Part shown: positions 7,841-15,751 of the stretch, in pieces
Layout of the letters: each line of letters begins with the position of its first letter
How positions within the stretch are numbered: the stretch's first letter is position 1
From: Desulfovibrionaceae bacterium
Lineage (GTDB): Bacteria > Desulfobacterota > Desulfovibrionia > Desulfovibrionales > Desulfovibrionaceae
Direction of reading: 5' to 3'
Assembly (NCBI GenBank): GCA_009773665.1
Contig: WSYE01000025.1
Coordinates: 1-35,657 of the forward strand
Length of the DNA: 35,657 bases
Notes under the pieces: generated by a model
What the model was told of the DNA's origin: nothing
What the model saw: the letters and a program-made list of their open reading frames with translations, nothing else
Database searches by the model: none
Translations under genes and position numbers: made by a program

Positions 7841-9271
7841 TCAGTACTCGTCCTTGTTCGCTCCGGTCAGGTTGTACTTCTTGTAGAATTCGTACAGGCG
7901 CGCCCTGGACAGGTTGGCCACCTTCATGGCTTTTCCGATGTCCCCCCGGCTGGACCGCTGAAGCTCTCTAAAATACTGGCGCTCCATGGATTCCAGAAGC
8001 TCATTGCGGTACGCCTTGTAGTTGGGCAGGGGGCGACCGGACCATTCTCGGGCAGGCTCCTGGAGGAGATCAATTCGTGGGGGAGGTGTTCCCTCATGTC
8101 CCATTGATCTCTTGGCTGCTTTGACACGGACATAGAACGGGAGCTGTTCCGGGTAGATAATTGGCTGATTGTGCGACACAGCCACTACGGAGTCGAGCAC
8201 GTTCTCTAATTCGCGGACGTTGCCGGGCCAGTCGTGTCTGCGCAGAATTTCCAGGAATTCCTTGGAGAAACTCTTCATAGGGACCCGGTTTTTCTCACAG
8301 GCTTTCAGCAGTAACTGGTTGGCCAGACCGACCAGGTCTTCGCGCCGTTCGCGCAGTGGCGGCAGGTTCAGCTTGAGAGACTGGATGCGATAGAGCAGAT
8401 CGGCGCGGAAGAGGCCTTCCTTGACCATCTGGGACAGATCCTTATTGGTGGCCGCAACCAGCCTGAAGTCGCTTTCAACCTCGCTTTTGGCACCCACGGG
8501 GCGGAAACGGCGCTCCTGCAGCACGCGCAGGAAGTTCTTTTGCAGGTCCAGGGGAAGTTCGGAAACCTCGTCCAGAAAGAGCGTGCCTTTGTGGGCGCGC
8601 ATGACCAGGCCTTCGCTTTTGGAGTCCGCCCCGGTGAAGGCGCCTTTGGAGTACCCGAACAGGATGGATTCCACGAGGGTCGCGGGAAGCGAGGCACAGT
8701 CCACCACGATGAGATTTTCGTTGCGGCGTTCGCTCAAGCCGTGGATGGCTCGGGCAAAGAGTTCCTTGCCTGTGCCGGTGTCTCCATGGATCAAGACGGA
8801 GACATCACTCTTGCTGGCTTTCGCTACTGTTTTCAAGCACTTGCGCAGTTCTGAGCAGGAGCCGAATATGTGGAAGCGTTCCCCGACGTCGGCCCAGGAG
8901 AGTTCCTCCTCGAAAAGCACCCCGTCGAGCCTGGTCAGCAGGGCCTGGAGATGCTCAATGGCGTTGTCGCGCTGGATATAGTCCAGCGCACCTTCCCGGA
9001 GAACGAATTCCAGCTCTGTGATGTCCGGTTTGTCAACAACGACAAGGACTTTCGGAGGAGTGTGCATCCCGGTGATGCGGGGGTACAGCTTGGACAGTGG
9101 TATGTTGCCCGTCTTGTTGAGCACGAGCAGGTCTGTTTTCAGGCTGTGGTTGTCGTCGATGATCTCGTTGAAATTCGTGATCCGTGTAATTGAATGCGGC
9201 AAACCACGGGAGATGTCGAGTATGTCGTGAAAAAGATCGGGGCTTTTTTCGAATACAACGACATTTGCCAT
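7841..9271 (-). CDS. Sigma-54-dependent transcriptional activator with a degenerate receiver domain
   Basis: The protein has 476 residues and starts at ATG 9271 with GAGG 9 nt upstream. Residues 1-120 fold-match a response-regulator receiver, but the strand-3 position reads DLLVLN (Asn52), not Asp, and the acidic pair after strand 1 is missing. Phosphorylation is therefore unlikely. Residues about 135-375 are the AAA+ activator module: Walker A GDTGTGKE (163-170), the sigma-54 loop GAFTGA (210-215), Walker B LFLDE (231-235) and the WPGNVRELENV segment. The C-terminus has a Fis-type HTH (about 440-472). PEP-CTERM genes in many bacteria are run by the PrsK/PrsR-RpoN pathway; this is a PrsR-like protein, though not clearly PrsR itself. 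The FeeM-like gene with its own sigma-54 promoter follows 66 bp downstream. Confidence 0.93.
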   Translation of the reverse strand: MANVVVFEKSPDLFHDILDISRGLPHSITRITNFNEIIDDNHSLKTDLLVLNKTGNIPLSKLYPRITGMHTPPKVLVVVDKPDITELEFVLREGALDYIQRDNAIEHLQALLTRLDGVLFEEELSWADVGERFHIFGSCSELRKCLKTVAKASKSDVSVLIHGDTGTGKELFARAIHGLSERRNENLIVVDCASLPATLVESILFGYSKGAFTGADSKSEGLVMRAHKGTLFLDEVSELPLDLQKNFLRVLQERRFRPVGAKSEVESDFRLVAATNKDLSQMVKEGLFRADLLYRIQSLKLNLPPLRERREDLVGLANQLLLKACEKNRVPMKSFSKEFLEILRRHDWPGNVRELENVLDSVVAVSHNQPIIYPEQLPFYVRVKAAKRSMGHEGTPPPRIDLLQEPAREWSGRPLPNYKAYRNELLESMERQYFRELQRSSRGDIGKAMKVANLSRARLYEFYKKYNLTGANKDEY

Positions 9272-9449
9272 CGGTAAAACCTCTTCGAACCACGAGATAG
9301 TACATGGTCTGAAAGATGCTATATATTGAATGTCCCTGAGGCTTGCTTAGAGCGCTGTTCTAATCAAATCTGAATTTACGTGGGCATTGGGGTTCGGTCA
9401 ATGCAAGAAACACGAAAAGAGGGGTGGAAGTCTGAAAAAACGAGACGGC

Positions 9450-10013
9450 TCAAAATTCGAACTGGCGGCTGAGCGTCGTGCGCAGAGATTCGGGGATTTT
9501 GAGGAATGCCGCTCCGATCTCCGTGACGGCATTGAGGGTGACGTGAACCGGGCGGCATAGGATCTGAACGATCTGTTCCGGTGTAGGGATGCAGAAGATG
9601 ATCAGGAATGGCGTCTGCTTGTTTATGTTTTCGAGAACGCGAGTGCTCTTTTCTTCCATCCTGATTCCAAGTCCACCATTCGAGATGTTGAAAATATGCA
9701 CCGGCTTGTATTGCGTTTCATTTGTTGTGAGCTTGAGTTCAATCACTGCGGGTATCGAGATGTCCTTGCGTATGTATTTCCGAAAATCTCTGTCATTATT
9801 CTGGTTGTGTTCATTGTCAATGTTTGCAAAATAAGACTCGATTATCGAGTTCAATAAGGCGTTTTGAGCTTTTTTGGTTTGTTGTGATTGCTGTCTGAGC
9901 CGGAGAGCAAGTTGTGTGGACAGATCGAAACAGATCGTGATCTTGTCGGATTTTGACTTGGACGTGTGATTTGGAACCATGGAATTTTGTATTAGAAGTT
10001 CTTCTCTAAGCAT
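9450..10013 (-). CDS. PilZ-domain protein with an N-terminal helical, RHH-like segment
   Basis: This 187-residue protein ends in a PilZ-like domain (about residues 80-187). The c-di-GMP motif is present in a variant form: FRKYIRKD for RxxxR, then FNISNGGLGI, where the usual DxSxxG has Asn for Asp. PilZ proteins sense c-di-GMP and often control motility or exopolysaccharide. Residues about 20-65 (DKITICFDLSTQLALRLRQQ and a helix after it) look like a ribbon-helix-helix DNA-binding segment, but this is a weak call. Neither ATG 10013 nor ATG 9980 has a good ribosome site. If the candidate -24/-12 promoter at 10025-10040 is real, the start would be 9980. AT content is higher than in the neighbours. 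Confidence 0.7.
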   Translation of the reverse strand: MLREELLIQNSMVPNHTSKSKSDKITICFDLSTQLALRLRQQSQQTKKAQNALLNSIIESYFANIDNEHNQNNDRDFRKYIRKDISIPAVIELKLTTNETQYKPVHIFNISNGGLGIRMEEKSTRVLENINKQTPFLIIFCIPTPEQIVQILCRPVHVTLNAVTEIGAAFLKIPESLRTTLSRQFEF

Positions 10014-10024
10014 GAATGTTTGTT

Positions 10025-10040
10025 ATCAAGAAGCATGCCA
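10025..10040 (-). promoter_or_regulatory. Possible sigma-54 promoter of the PilZ gene
   Basis: The minus strand reads TGGCATGCTTCTTGAT. The TGGCAT and TTG parts have correct spacing, but the usually essential -12 C is A. It is a weaker match than those at 2658, 7810 and 12077. Confidence 0.35.
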
Positions 10041-10187
10041 TGGCTGAAATGGATGGTTTTGCCAGGAAATGCGCCTTCCCAGGTCTTAACCTCCCTGTGA
10101 AGGAGCAAATTCCCGAGCAAGCTGTAAGAAGTTACAACAGCATGTCGGATTCCTTTCCATTGGTTCTATCGTAACGAATGACGCTGG

Positions 10188-11006
10188 CTATCGTGCTTGG
10201 GGGGGGAAGCAGAACGCGCCGACAATGTGCAGGATGTCACGGTCGGGATGCGCTTCTGGCTTGGGGGCGATATGCCACTCCCACCGCTCCTGGGGGATAC
10301 CCAGGTTCGCGGCGTACAGGGGGGAGCTGGTCTGGGCGATTCCCTGGCTGAGGCTGATCCAAAAGAGGTCGGTGATGAGGACGCTTGGGCAGGTGAAAGA
10401 CCGGAGCCAGGCGATGTGCCCGTCGATCATGTTTGAGGCGAACGCCTCGAGTTCGCAGTCAGTGTAAAGGCCCGTGGTCCACAGGTGCTCCATGGGGATG
10501 AGGGGGAGTTGGGCCAGGGTGTTTGCGGAAATGACGAAGTCGGCGTGTTTCAGTTCAGGGAGTTCCTTGGAGAGCGCTTCAAGATCAACCCGTCCCATGG
10601 ATTCAAGCGACAGGCGGTCTCCACCATTCAGGGCTCCAGCAACGGCGGGCAGGGTGCCGGTCAGGTCGTTCAGACACAGGCGGACGTTTCCGAGCTTTTC
10701 GGCAAGCAGAACGACTTCGCGCGGATGCACGAGATCCACCAGCAGCACCCTCTTGAATGTTGCTGACAATTCTTCCAGGGGTATGTCCAGGCACGCGCCG
10801 GAACCGGCAACAACCGCCAAGTCGTTTCCGTGACACTGCTGAATGGTGTTGCGGATGAAGGTTCTGGATTTCTCCAGGTGAGGCAGCCACGTCTGGACGT
10901 TTCTCAACCAGCACGCTTTCTGCCTGAGTTGTTCCCGGACATATCCGAGTCTGCGCGCGAGTGGCGCGGCTTTCGCCGATCGAGCCCACAACCATTCCTG
11001 AATCAT
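10188..11006 (-). CDS. Uncharacterised protein with a Rossmann/methyltransferase-like core
   Basis: The protein has 272 residues and starts at ATG 11006, with GAAGG about 7 nt upstream. I do not recognise a named family. Residues about 60-100 (LAVVAGSGACLDIPLEEL then RVLLVDLVHP) resemble the glycine-rich loop and acidic second strand of class I SAM-dependent methyltransferases. A later DFVISANTLAQLPL fits motif IV and its follow-on. There is no signal peptide or membrane segment. It lies downstream of a PEP-CTERM gene on the same strand, separated by a strong terminator, and upstream of the PilZ gene. A methyltransferase-like function is only an inference from the fold motifs. Confidence 0.65.
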   Translation of the reverse strand: MIQEWLWARSAKAAPLARRLGYVREQLRQKACWLRNVQTWLPHLEKSRTFIRNTIQQCHGNDLAVVAGSGACLDIPLEELSATFKRVLLVDLVHPREVVLLAEKLGNVRLCLNDLTGTLPAVAGALNGGDRLSLESMGRVDLEALSKELPELKHADFVISANTLAQLPLIPMEHLWTTGLYTDCELEAFASNMIDGHIAWLRSFTCPSVLITDLFWISLSQGIAQTSSPLYAANLGIPQERWEWHIAPKPEAHPDRDILHIVGAFCFPPQAR

Positions 11007-11121
11007 TGTGTGCCTTCAGTTCCAGAATTGCAAAATACAGTGGAATCCCTAGCAATACTTTTATGGCTTCGTCCAGTGTAGACAATGAGGCGAGATGGGA
11101 AATCTGGAAGTATCAGAGGAG

Positions 11122-11160
11122 GAAAACAAGAAAACCCGGAGGCGGATTACCTCCGGGTTT
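11122..11160 (-). terminator. Rho-independent terminator after the PEP-CTERM gene at 11192
   Basis: A perfect 11-bp stem (AAACCCGGAGG at 11132-11142 with CCTCCGGGTTT at 11150-11160) has a 7-nt loop. Read on the minus strand it is followed by TTTTCTTGTTTTCC, so it stops transcription from the PEP-CTERM gene before the next minus-strand gene. Confidence 0.88.
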
Positions 11161-11191
11161 GTAAGTAAAGCCGACGTTTTGTCGATGAGCT

Positions 11192-12049
11192 TTACAGTCC
11201 GATTCTTTTCGTCCTGCGCTTCAGGAGGAACGCGCCAAGCCCTCCGGCAGCCATGAGGAGTATTGTTCCAGGCTCGGGGGTCGGTACGGAGGACGTGCCG
11301 TAGAGCACGTCGTTGGCGCAACTGAGCGCGAAGGCGTAGGTGAAGCTTTCCCCTGAGTACTGGTCAAGGTTCCAGCCGCCGCCGGAGAGGCCGGAGAGGT
11401 CCCAGGTTACGGACAGAGTTTGTCCAAGATGATTGACGGGGTTAAGGATGGAGTTCGCGTAAGTGCTCCATGAGGTCATCGACACCTGGCCGATCGTAGG
11501 ACTGCCGACGATTGAGGCGTATTTCAGGGACTCGGCATTGGCTGCGACGGGATGGTCCTTGCGGGGGGACCCGACGCTGCTTGTCGATTCGACGTAGTCG
11601 GAAAACTTTTTGGTCGAGGAGTTGAATTCATAGGCTGCTGCGGTTCCATACCCCCATCCTTCGTCCTTGGAGTAGAGGGTGTATGCGCCGTTGGTTTCCT
11701 TGTGGAGGACAAAGTCAAATGCATCGATGGCGGTTGTGGCGGAATCGAAGTCGAAAAACCAATCCTTGGTCGTGACGGAATTCCATAAGTTCTGGTTGTA
11801 TCCGGCCACGCCAACCTGGTTGTTCCGGTAGTTCAATGTAATGGAGGTGAGGGTGTGGCCGGTGAAATTGAACGAACCACCCAGCAGGTCGGGGATGCCA
11901 TAGGTATCGGTATTGGACGGGTTGGCTTTATTCTCGAGTCCAGCCCAAACGTTACTCGGGTCCGTGAATGAGAACGCCTGAGCGTTGGTGTTGCCGCTGA
12001 CAATACAGATGGTGATGCAAAGCGTAATGAGTGATTGTTTTAAGTTCAT
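11192..12049 (-). CDS. PEP-CTERM sorting domain-containing exported protein
   Basis: The protein has 285 residues and starts at ATG 12049, with GGAGGTGAG just upstream. Residues 1-25 are a signal peptide ending near TNAQA. The C-terminus carries the sorting tag: PTPEPGTILL near residue 258, a hydrophobic stretch (LMAAGGLGAFLL) and the basic KRRTKRIGL. The middle part is Ser/Thr/Asn/Gly-rich with many aromatics (for example GSFNFTGHTLTSITLNYRNN); its pattern suggests a beta-sandwich surface domain, but no family is certain. It is flanked by a sigma-54 promoter and a strong terminator, so it is probably a single-gene unit. The patatin-like gene is divergent. Confidence 0.9.
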   Translation of the reverse strand: MNLKQSLITLCITICIVSGNTNAQAFSFTDPSNVWAGLENKANPSNTDTYGIPDLLGGSFNFTGHTLTSITLNYRNNQVGVAGYNQNLWNSVTTKDWFFDFDSATTAIDAFDFVLHKETNGAYTLYSKDEGWGYGTAAAYEFNSSTKKFSDYVESTSSVGSPRKDHPVAANAESLKYASIVGSPTIGQVSMTSWSTYANSILNPVNHLGQTLSVTWDLSGLSGGGWNLDQYSGESFTYAFALSCANDVLYGTSSVPTPEPGTILLMAAGGLGAFLLKRRTKRIGL

Positions 12050-12076
12050 GACTCACCTCCAATTTGTTTGAACCCT

Positions 12077-12092
12077 AGCAAAAAATGATCCA
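12077..12092 (-). promoter_or_regulatory. Sigma-54 (-24/-12) promoter for the PEP-CTERM gene at 12049
   Basis: The minus strand reads TGGATCATTTTTTGCT, with GG and GC separated by exactly 10 bases and a perfect TTGC at -12. Predicted transcription starts near 12065, giving a 16-nt leader, closely matching the layout at the first PEP-CTERM gene. Confidence 0.75.
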
Positions 12093-12298
12093 TGCCGTAT
12101 TATGTTGAAATTATGGGTATTGTTGTTGATGTGCGTGAGTAGGTTGTGCACGTAGTCTCGTTTTGTCGGATAGACTTACAGTCTGGAAAAACAGGATGTG
12201 TGTCGTCCGCAAGTCGTCAAGACGTGCGCTTTGCCGAATAATCCTGCAAGGGATGTGGCTAGAATCAATCTTGCAAGCCCTTACCAGGGAGGCCATGC

Positions 12299-13333
12299 AT
12301 GTCGCAATTTCGGAATCTTGTTTTCAAGGGCGGCGGCGTCAAGGGCATCGCCTACATCGGCGCGATCTCGGCGCTGGAGGACCTCGGTGTTCTTCATGAC
12401 ATCAGGCGCGTGTGTGGCACGTCCTCCGGAGCAATAATGGCCGCGCATCTGGCGTTGGGAGGAAAGGCGGCGCAGCTGGGCGAGATGATGACCAGCCGAT
12501 TCCTGGGGGGGCTTTTGGACGGTTCCGTCTGGCCCGTCCGAGACTTTACACGCCTTATCAAGGAATTCGGATGGTTTCACGGCAGACGTTTGGCCATGTG
12601 GCTTCGGCGGCACGTGCACGATCTGGCTGGCGATGCCGACCTGACCTTCGCCACTCTTGCCGCTCTGGCTGCAACGTCGCCGAAACGCTTCAAGGACCTC
12701 ACGGTGGTCGCCACCAACGTGACGCACCAATGTCCTTACATATTCAACGTCCAAAACACCCCTGACGTGCGCATCTGGGAGGCCCTGCGAGCCTCCATGA
12801 GCATCCCCTTCCTGTTCAGCGCGGCCAGGCTCAAAACCGGGGAACTCTGCGTGGACGGGGGTCTGACCTGGAATTATCCGCTGAATTATTACGACGACCG
12901 GATCTGGCTTTCGCGCTTGGATGACGAAAGCCTCTTCTCGCTCTTGCAGCATCCGTCCGAGCGCAACGCGCAACGCTTCTACAACAAGGAGACGCTTGGC
13001 CTGATGGTGGAGACGCGCTCGGTGGTGCGGCCTCAGGGAGGGCCATCCGTCGAAGCGGACCGTGAGAAGGAGTCCTTCCCAAGCTATCTGCGGTCCATGA
13101 TCGGCCTGATGACCGACGTCACCGCCAGCAACTTTCTGAACCTGCCGGACTGGCAGCGCACCATCTTCATTGAGGCAAACGGCGTGCGCGCCACGGATTT
13201 CAATATTTCCGATTCAGGCATTCGCACACTCTTCGAAACGGGAACGATCTCGGCCCACGCGTACATGGAGTGGTTTCTCGCCCCGGAGAACCAACCGCTC
13301 AACAGGGTCGGCTCAGGCCCTGTCCCCCATTGA
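12299..13333 (+). CDS. Patatin-like phospholipase/acyl hydrolase
   Basis: The protein has 344 residues and starts at ATG 12299, preceded by AGGGAGG. It shows the patatin features in order: an oxyanion glycine loop GGGVKG (11-16), the nucleophile elbow GTSSG (40-44, Ser42), and the catalytic Asp in VDGG (about residue 186), forming the Ser-Asp dyad. Family members cleave acyl chains from phospholipids or other lipids. There is no signal peptide, so the enzyme is probably cytosolic or membrane-peripheral. The C-terminal third (about 210-344) is less conserved. The gene appears monocistronic and diverges from a PEP-CTERM gene. A link to the nearby acyl-amino-acid synthase is possible, but nothing in the sequence proves it. 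Confidence 0.9.
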   Translation: MSQFRNLVFKGGGVKGIAYIGAISALEDLGVLHDIRRVCGTSSGAIMAAHLALGGKAAQLGEMMTSRFLGGLLDGSVWPVRDFTRLIKEFGWFHGRRLAMWLRRHVHDLAGDADLTFATLAALAATSPKRFKDLTVVATNVTHQCPYIFNVQNTPDVRIWEALRASMSIPFLFSAARLKTGELCVDGGLTWNYPLNYYDDRIWLSRLDDESLFSLLQHPSERNAQRFYNKETLGLMVETRSVVRPQGGPSVEADREKESFPSYLRSMIGLMTDVTASNFLNLPDWQRTIFIEANGVRATDFNISDSGIRTLFETGTISAHAYMEWFLAPENQPLNRVGSGPVPH

Positions 13334-13651
13334 CTGCACGGCATGCAAATCCCGGCGCTTGCAGTTGAAGCGGGAAGGCGGCTCTCTGGCCGGTCCGTGA
13401 GTCGGATGGCGGGACGCCGCCGTACGCAGGAGGAGAGGAGGGGATGCGCGTGAGAGTGGGCAGAGAACGCAGGCCCGGACGAGCTCCGGCACGGTCTGCA
13501 CGCATTTGCGGCGAGCGGGCTTCGACTCCCGCCTGCCCACCGAACATCGCACGGTCGCGCCGGATGCACGGGAAAGTCGTTGAGCCACCGCATTATGATG
13601 CGAAAGCGCGGGAGAGGCGGATTATCTGGCAGGCCGGGGATTCCGGACGGA
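13334..13651. other. Intergenic stretch between convergent genes
   Basis: This 318-bp GC-rich spacer separates the patatin gene from the response-regulator gene. I see no convincing gene or terminator. At about 13467-13547 there is a chance-looking tRNA-like pattern (TGGGCAG pairing with CTGCCCA, and GCGGG/CCCGC around TTCGACT), but D- and anticodon arms do not fit. Confidence 0.5.
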
Positions 13652-14506
13652 TCAGGCGTTTTCCTGGCGTGCCTCGAACAACATCATGAGCAGGTGATCG
13701 ATGCCGTCCTTGGTGAAAGGGATGGTCTTCAGCGTGGCCTGGATCGTTTTCCCGTCCGGGGTCTTGCAGGCTATGGGCGCACCAGACTCCGGCATATCCG
13801 CCAGTTGCGCCGCCGTCTGAACCGTCAGGCTGCAATCTGGCAGGACGAAGCCCAACTCATCGAGGGTGACGCCCAGGGAATGCTCGGAAGTTCTTCCGAT
13901 CAGCTTCAGGAAGGCGTCGTTGGCATCGAAGACGCGCAGCGTACTGGATTGCACCAGCAGGGTCGGTAGCGGCAGCAGTCTGAACACGCTGGTGTAGATG
14001 GAGATGTCTGTCTTGGCGCTCTCCACGATGCACTTCTGCCGGGCGATGGCCTCGTCCAACTGGTTGGAGCGCATCTTGGCCAGGTTTTCCAGGAACGCCT
14101 GGTATTCCTTGCTGGCCTTGAGTGCCATATATTTTTCAATATTGCGGTTGATTATGATTTCAAGCAGATCCTTGTTGGTGATCGGCTTGTTGATGAAATC
14201 CCATGCGCCCAGGCGGATGGCCTCCACAGCCTGCTCCAGGATGCCCACCCCGGAGATGACCACGATGGGGATCTCCTGCGAGAATTCCCGCGCTTTTTGA
14301 ATGAAGGCGAAGCCGTCCATCAACGGCATGATCAGGTCCACAAGGACGAGGTCCGCGTCTGGATGCTGTTTCAGCAGGTTCAGGCCCTGGAAACCGTCCT
14401 CGGCGGAAAGAACCGCGTAGCCCATGTCTTCCAGGAGGCATTCGATGGATTTGCGGACAAACTTGTCGTCGTCGATCAAGAGAATCTTGTTGGAGTAAGC
14501 ATCCAT
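13652..14506 (-). CDS. Response regulator with receiver and PAS-like domains
   Basis: From ATG 14506 (AAAGG 8 nt upstream) the protein has 284 residues; a GTG at 14527 would add seven. Residues 1-125 are a standard receiver: acidic IDDD (11-14), phospho-acceptor Asp57 in LVLVDLIMP, and Lys107 in FINKP. A helical linker (about 125-175) leads to a PAS-like domain (about 180-284), with PLPTLLVQSSTLRVFDAND and the late ACKTPDGKTIQATLKTIPF. There is no DNA-binding or enzymatic output, so it probably signals through protein contact. No partner histidine kinase is nearby, making it an orphan. It diverges from the CooA-like gene. A weak -24/-12 candidate lies at 14541-14555. Confidence 0.88.
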   Translation of the reverse strand: MDAYSNKILLIDDDKFVRKSIECLLEDMGYAVLSAEDGFQGLNLLKQHPDADLVLVDLIMPLMDGFAFIQKAREFSQEIPIVVISGVGILEQAVEAIRLGAWDFINKPITNKDLLEIIINRNIEKYMALKASKEYQAFLENLAKMRSNQLDEAIARQKCIVESAKTDISIYTSVFRLLPLPTLLVQSSTLRVFDANDAFLKLIGRTSEHSLGVTLDELGFVLPDCSLTVQTAAQLADMPESGAPIACKTPDGKTIQATLKTIPFTKDGIDHLLMMLFEARQENA

Positions 14507-14540
14507 GTTGTTCGCCTTTCGTTTCACATAAGACGGTACG

Positions 14541-14555
14541 GCATAAGTACATCCC
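14541..14555 (-). promoter_or_regulatory. Weak candidate sigma-54 promoter for the receiver-PAS gene
   Basis: On the minus strand GGGATGTACTTATGC has GG and GC 10 bases apart and a leader of about 23 nt to ATG 14506. The flanking bases match poorly, and this pattern is common by chance in GC-rich DNA. Confidence 0.25.
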
Positions 14556-15005
14556 GGAAGGGCGTAGGCAAGGTGGTCGCCGGGCGGCCGGTCACCTCAT
14601 GGCAAACAGGGCCGCACGGGCCGCCCCAGGATATCTGAACCGCGAGAATGGAGCCATCTCCGTAACCATATCATAGCACGTCCTTTTTGTTTGTTAGCCT
14701 GCTTGATGTCAAGCGTAGAGCAGCTGAATTCTGCTGAAGTTTCAAGCCTGTCGGTGTTCTTCTTCCCAAGCCCTTGCCAGGCTCCATGAAGCAGGCCGCT
14801 CTGGGATGTGTTAAAATTGTCATTTTCAGGGTTTACGTGCTGGACTCACCGGGCATGCTGGCGTATGAACAGGGCCATCTCGACGCTGCTTGATTCCCCG
14901 ATCTGACTCCCCTGCCGAACTCGGACCAACCCTCCAGATTTACGGATTTTTTGGAAGTCAGCGACTTGATCGAGCCGTGCAAAAGCTCTCTGCATGGTGA
15001 TCCTC
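14556..15005. other. Divergent intergenic region with palindromes, upstream of the CooA-like gene
   Basis: This stretch holds no supportable gene. It contains a perfect palindrome GCTTGATGTCAAGC (14701-14714), which resembles a tight CRP/FNR-type site, and an AGCAG/CTGCT hairpin (14719-14735). It must contain the promoters of the divergent regulators, but I cannot assign -35/-10 boxes for the CooA-like gene. Confidence 0.5.
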
Positions 15006-15677
15006 ATGTCTTTAAAAAATCAAAGATTCGGCCAAGGTCTTCTCGAATCGCTCTACAAACCCGAGAACAGCGACCTTTTGTCCCAACTGAACGAACGCCG
15101 CTATAAAAAACGCCACATCCTGTTCATGCCCCACAGCAAGGAGGATCTGGTCTTCATCGTCAAGGAAGGCAAACTCCGGGTCTATCTTGGGCTGGACGGC
15201 AAGGAACTCTCCCTGGTCCTTCTCGGGCCGGGCGACATCTACACTTCGCATACCCGCGCTTACGTGGTGGCCATGGAAGACTCCGTGGTGCTCACCTGTC
15301 CGGTCTTCAAGTTCTATACCCTGGCCACGAAAAACCAGGGCTTCAGCCTCCCGCTGTTCATGTCCCTAGGCAAGCTGCTCTCCGGTTCCATATCTCTCAT
15401 CGAGAACCTGTACTTCTACGACATCGACAAGCGCGTGGCCGCCTACTTCTACGAGGAGGCGCTGGTGCACGGCGACGAAACCGACGACGGTTTGCTGGTT
15501 CATGTGGGGCTCACCGTGGACAATATCGCCACCATTGTCGGGTCTTCCCGGCAGACTGTGTCCTCGCTGATATCCGGCATGGAGAAGGACGGCATCTTGA
15601 AAAAGGTTGCACGCGGTGAATATCTTGTGAAGAATATGGACGAGCTGAAGTATCTTGCGCATCCGTGTCCTGAATAA
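15006..15677 (+). CDS. cooA: CooA-like CRP/FNR-family regulator (probable CO sensor)
   Basis: From ATG 15006 the protein has 223 residues; an in-frame start at 14994 would add four. It resembles Rhodospirillum rubrum CooA along its length: GKLRVYLGLDGKELSL in the sensor domain, LIENLYFYDIDKRVA in the dimer helix, and an HTH with GSSRQT (about 180-200). CooA binds heme and activates coo genes when CO binds. The proximal heme His is kept (His82, aligned to His77 of R. rubrum CooA in GDIYTSH). The ferric-state ligand Cys75 is replaced by Thr80. The position directly upstream of cooM supports the role. It could be a CooA paralogue with a different ligand, but heme binding looks likely. Confidence 0.8.
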   Translation: MSLKNQRFGQGLLESLYKPENSDLLSQLNERRYKKRHILFMPHSKEDLVFIVKEGKLRVYLGLDGKELSLVLLGPGDIYTSHTRAYVVAMEDSVVLTCPVFKFYTLATKNQGFSLPLFMSLGKLLSGSISLIENLYFYDIDKRVAAYFYEEALVHGDETDDGLLVHVGLTVDNIATIVGSSRQTVSSLISGMEKDGILKKVARGEYLVKNMDELKYLAHPCPE

Positions 15678-15689
15678 TTCCTGAAAAAA

Positions 15690-15705
15690 CGTCGGCTGGC
15701 GGACA
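15690..15705 (+). promoter_or_regulatory. Candidate CooA-type operator and promoter of the coo operon
   Basis: CGTCGGCTGGCGGACA has the GTC-N8-GAC dyad of CRP-type CooA sites (TGTCR-N6-YGACA). Its centre at 15697.5 lies 41.5 bp before a start point of about 15739 that fits a TAAAGT -10 box at 15727-15732, the usual class II activator geometry. The ribosome site AAAGGAGG (15739-15746) then follows closely, so the mRNA leader would be very short. Confidence 0.5.
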
Positions 15706-15751
15706 GAATTCGTTCGTGGGCTGAGGTAAAGTCTCCGGAAAGGAGGCTCTC

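Noticed and set aside
13467..13547. tRNA-like pattern (TGGGCAG/CTGCCCA outer stem, GCGGG/CCCGC around TTCGACT)
   Set aside because: The T-loop has one base too many, the distance between the stems is too long, and no D-arm or anticodon arm fits. Probably chance pairing in GC-rich DNA.
14701..14714. GCTTGATGTCAAGC as an FNR box
   Set aside because: The half-sites are only 2 bp apart; an FNR box needs TTGAT-N4-ATCAA. Kept only as a palindrome.
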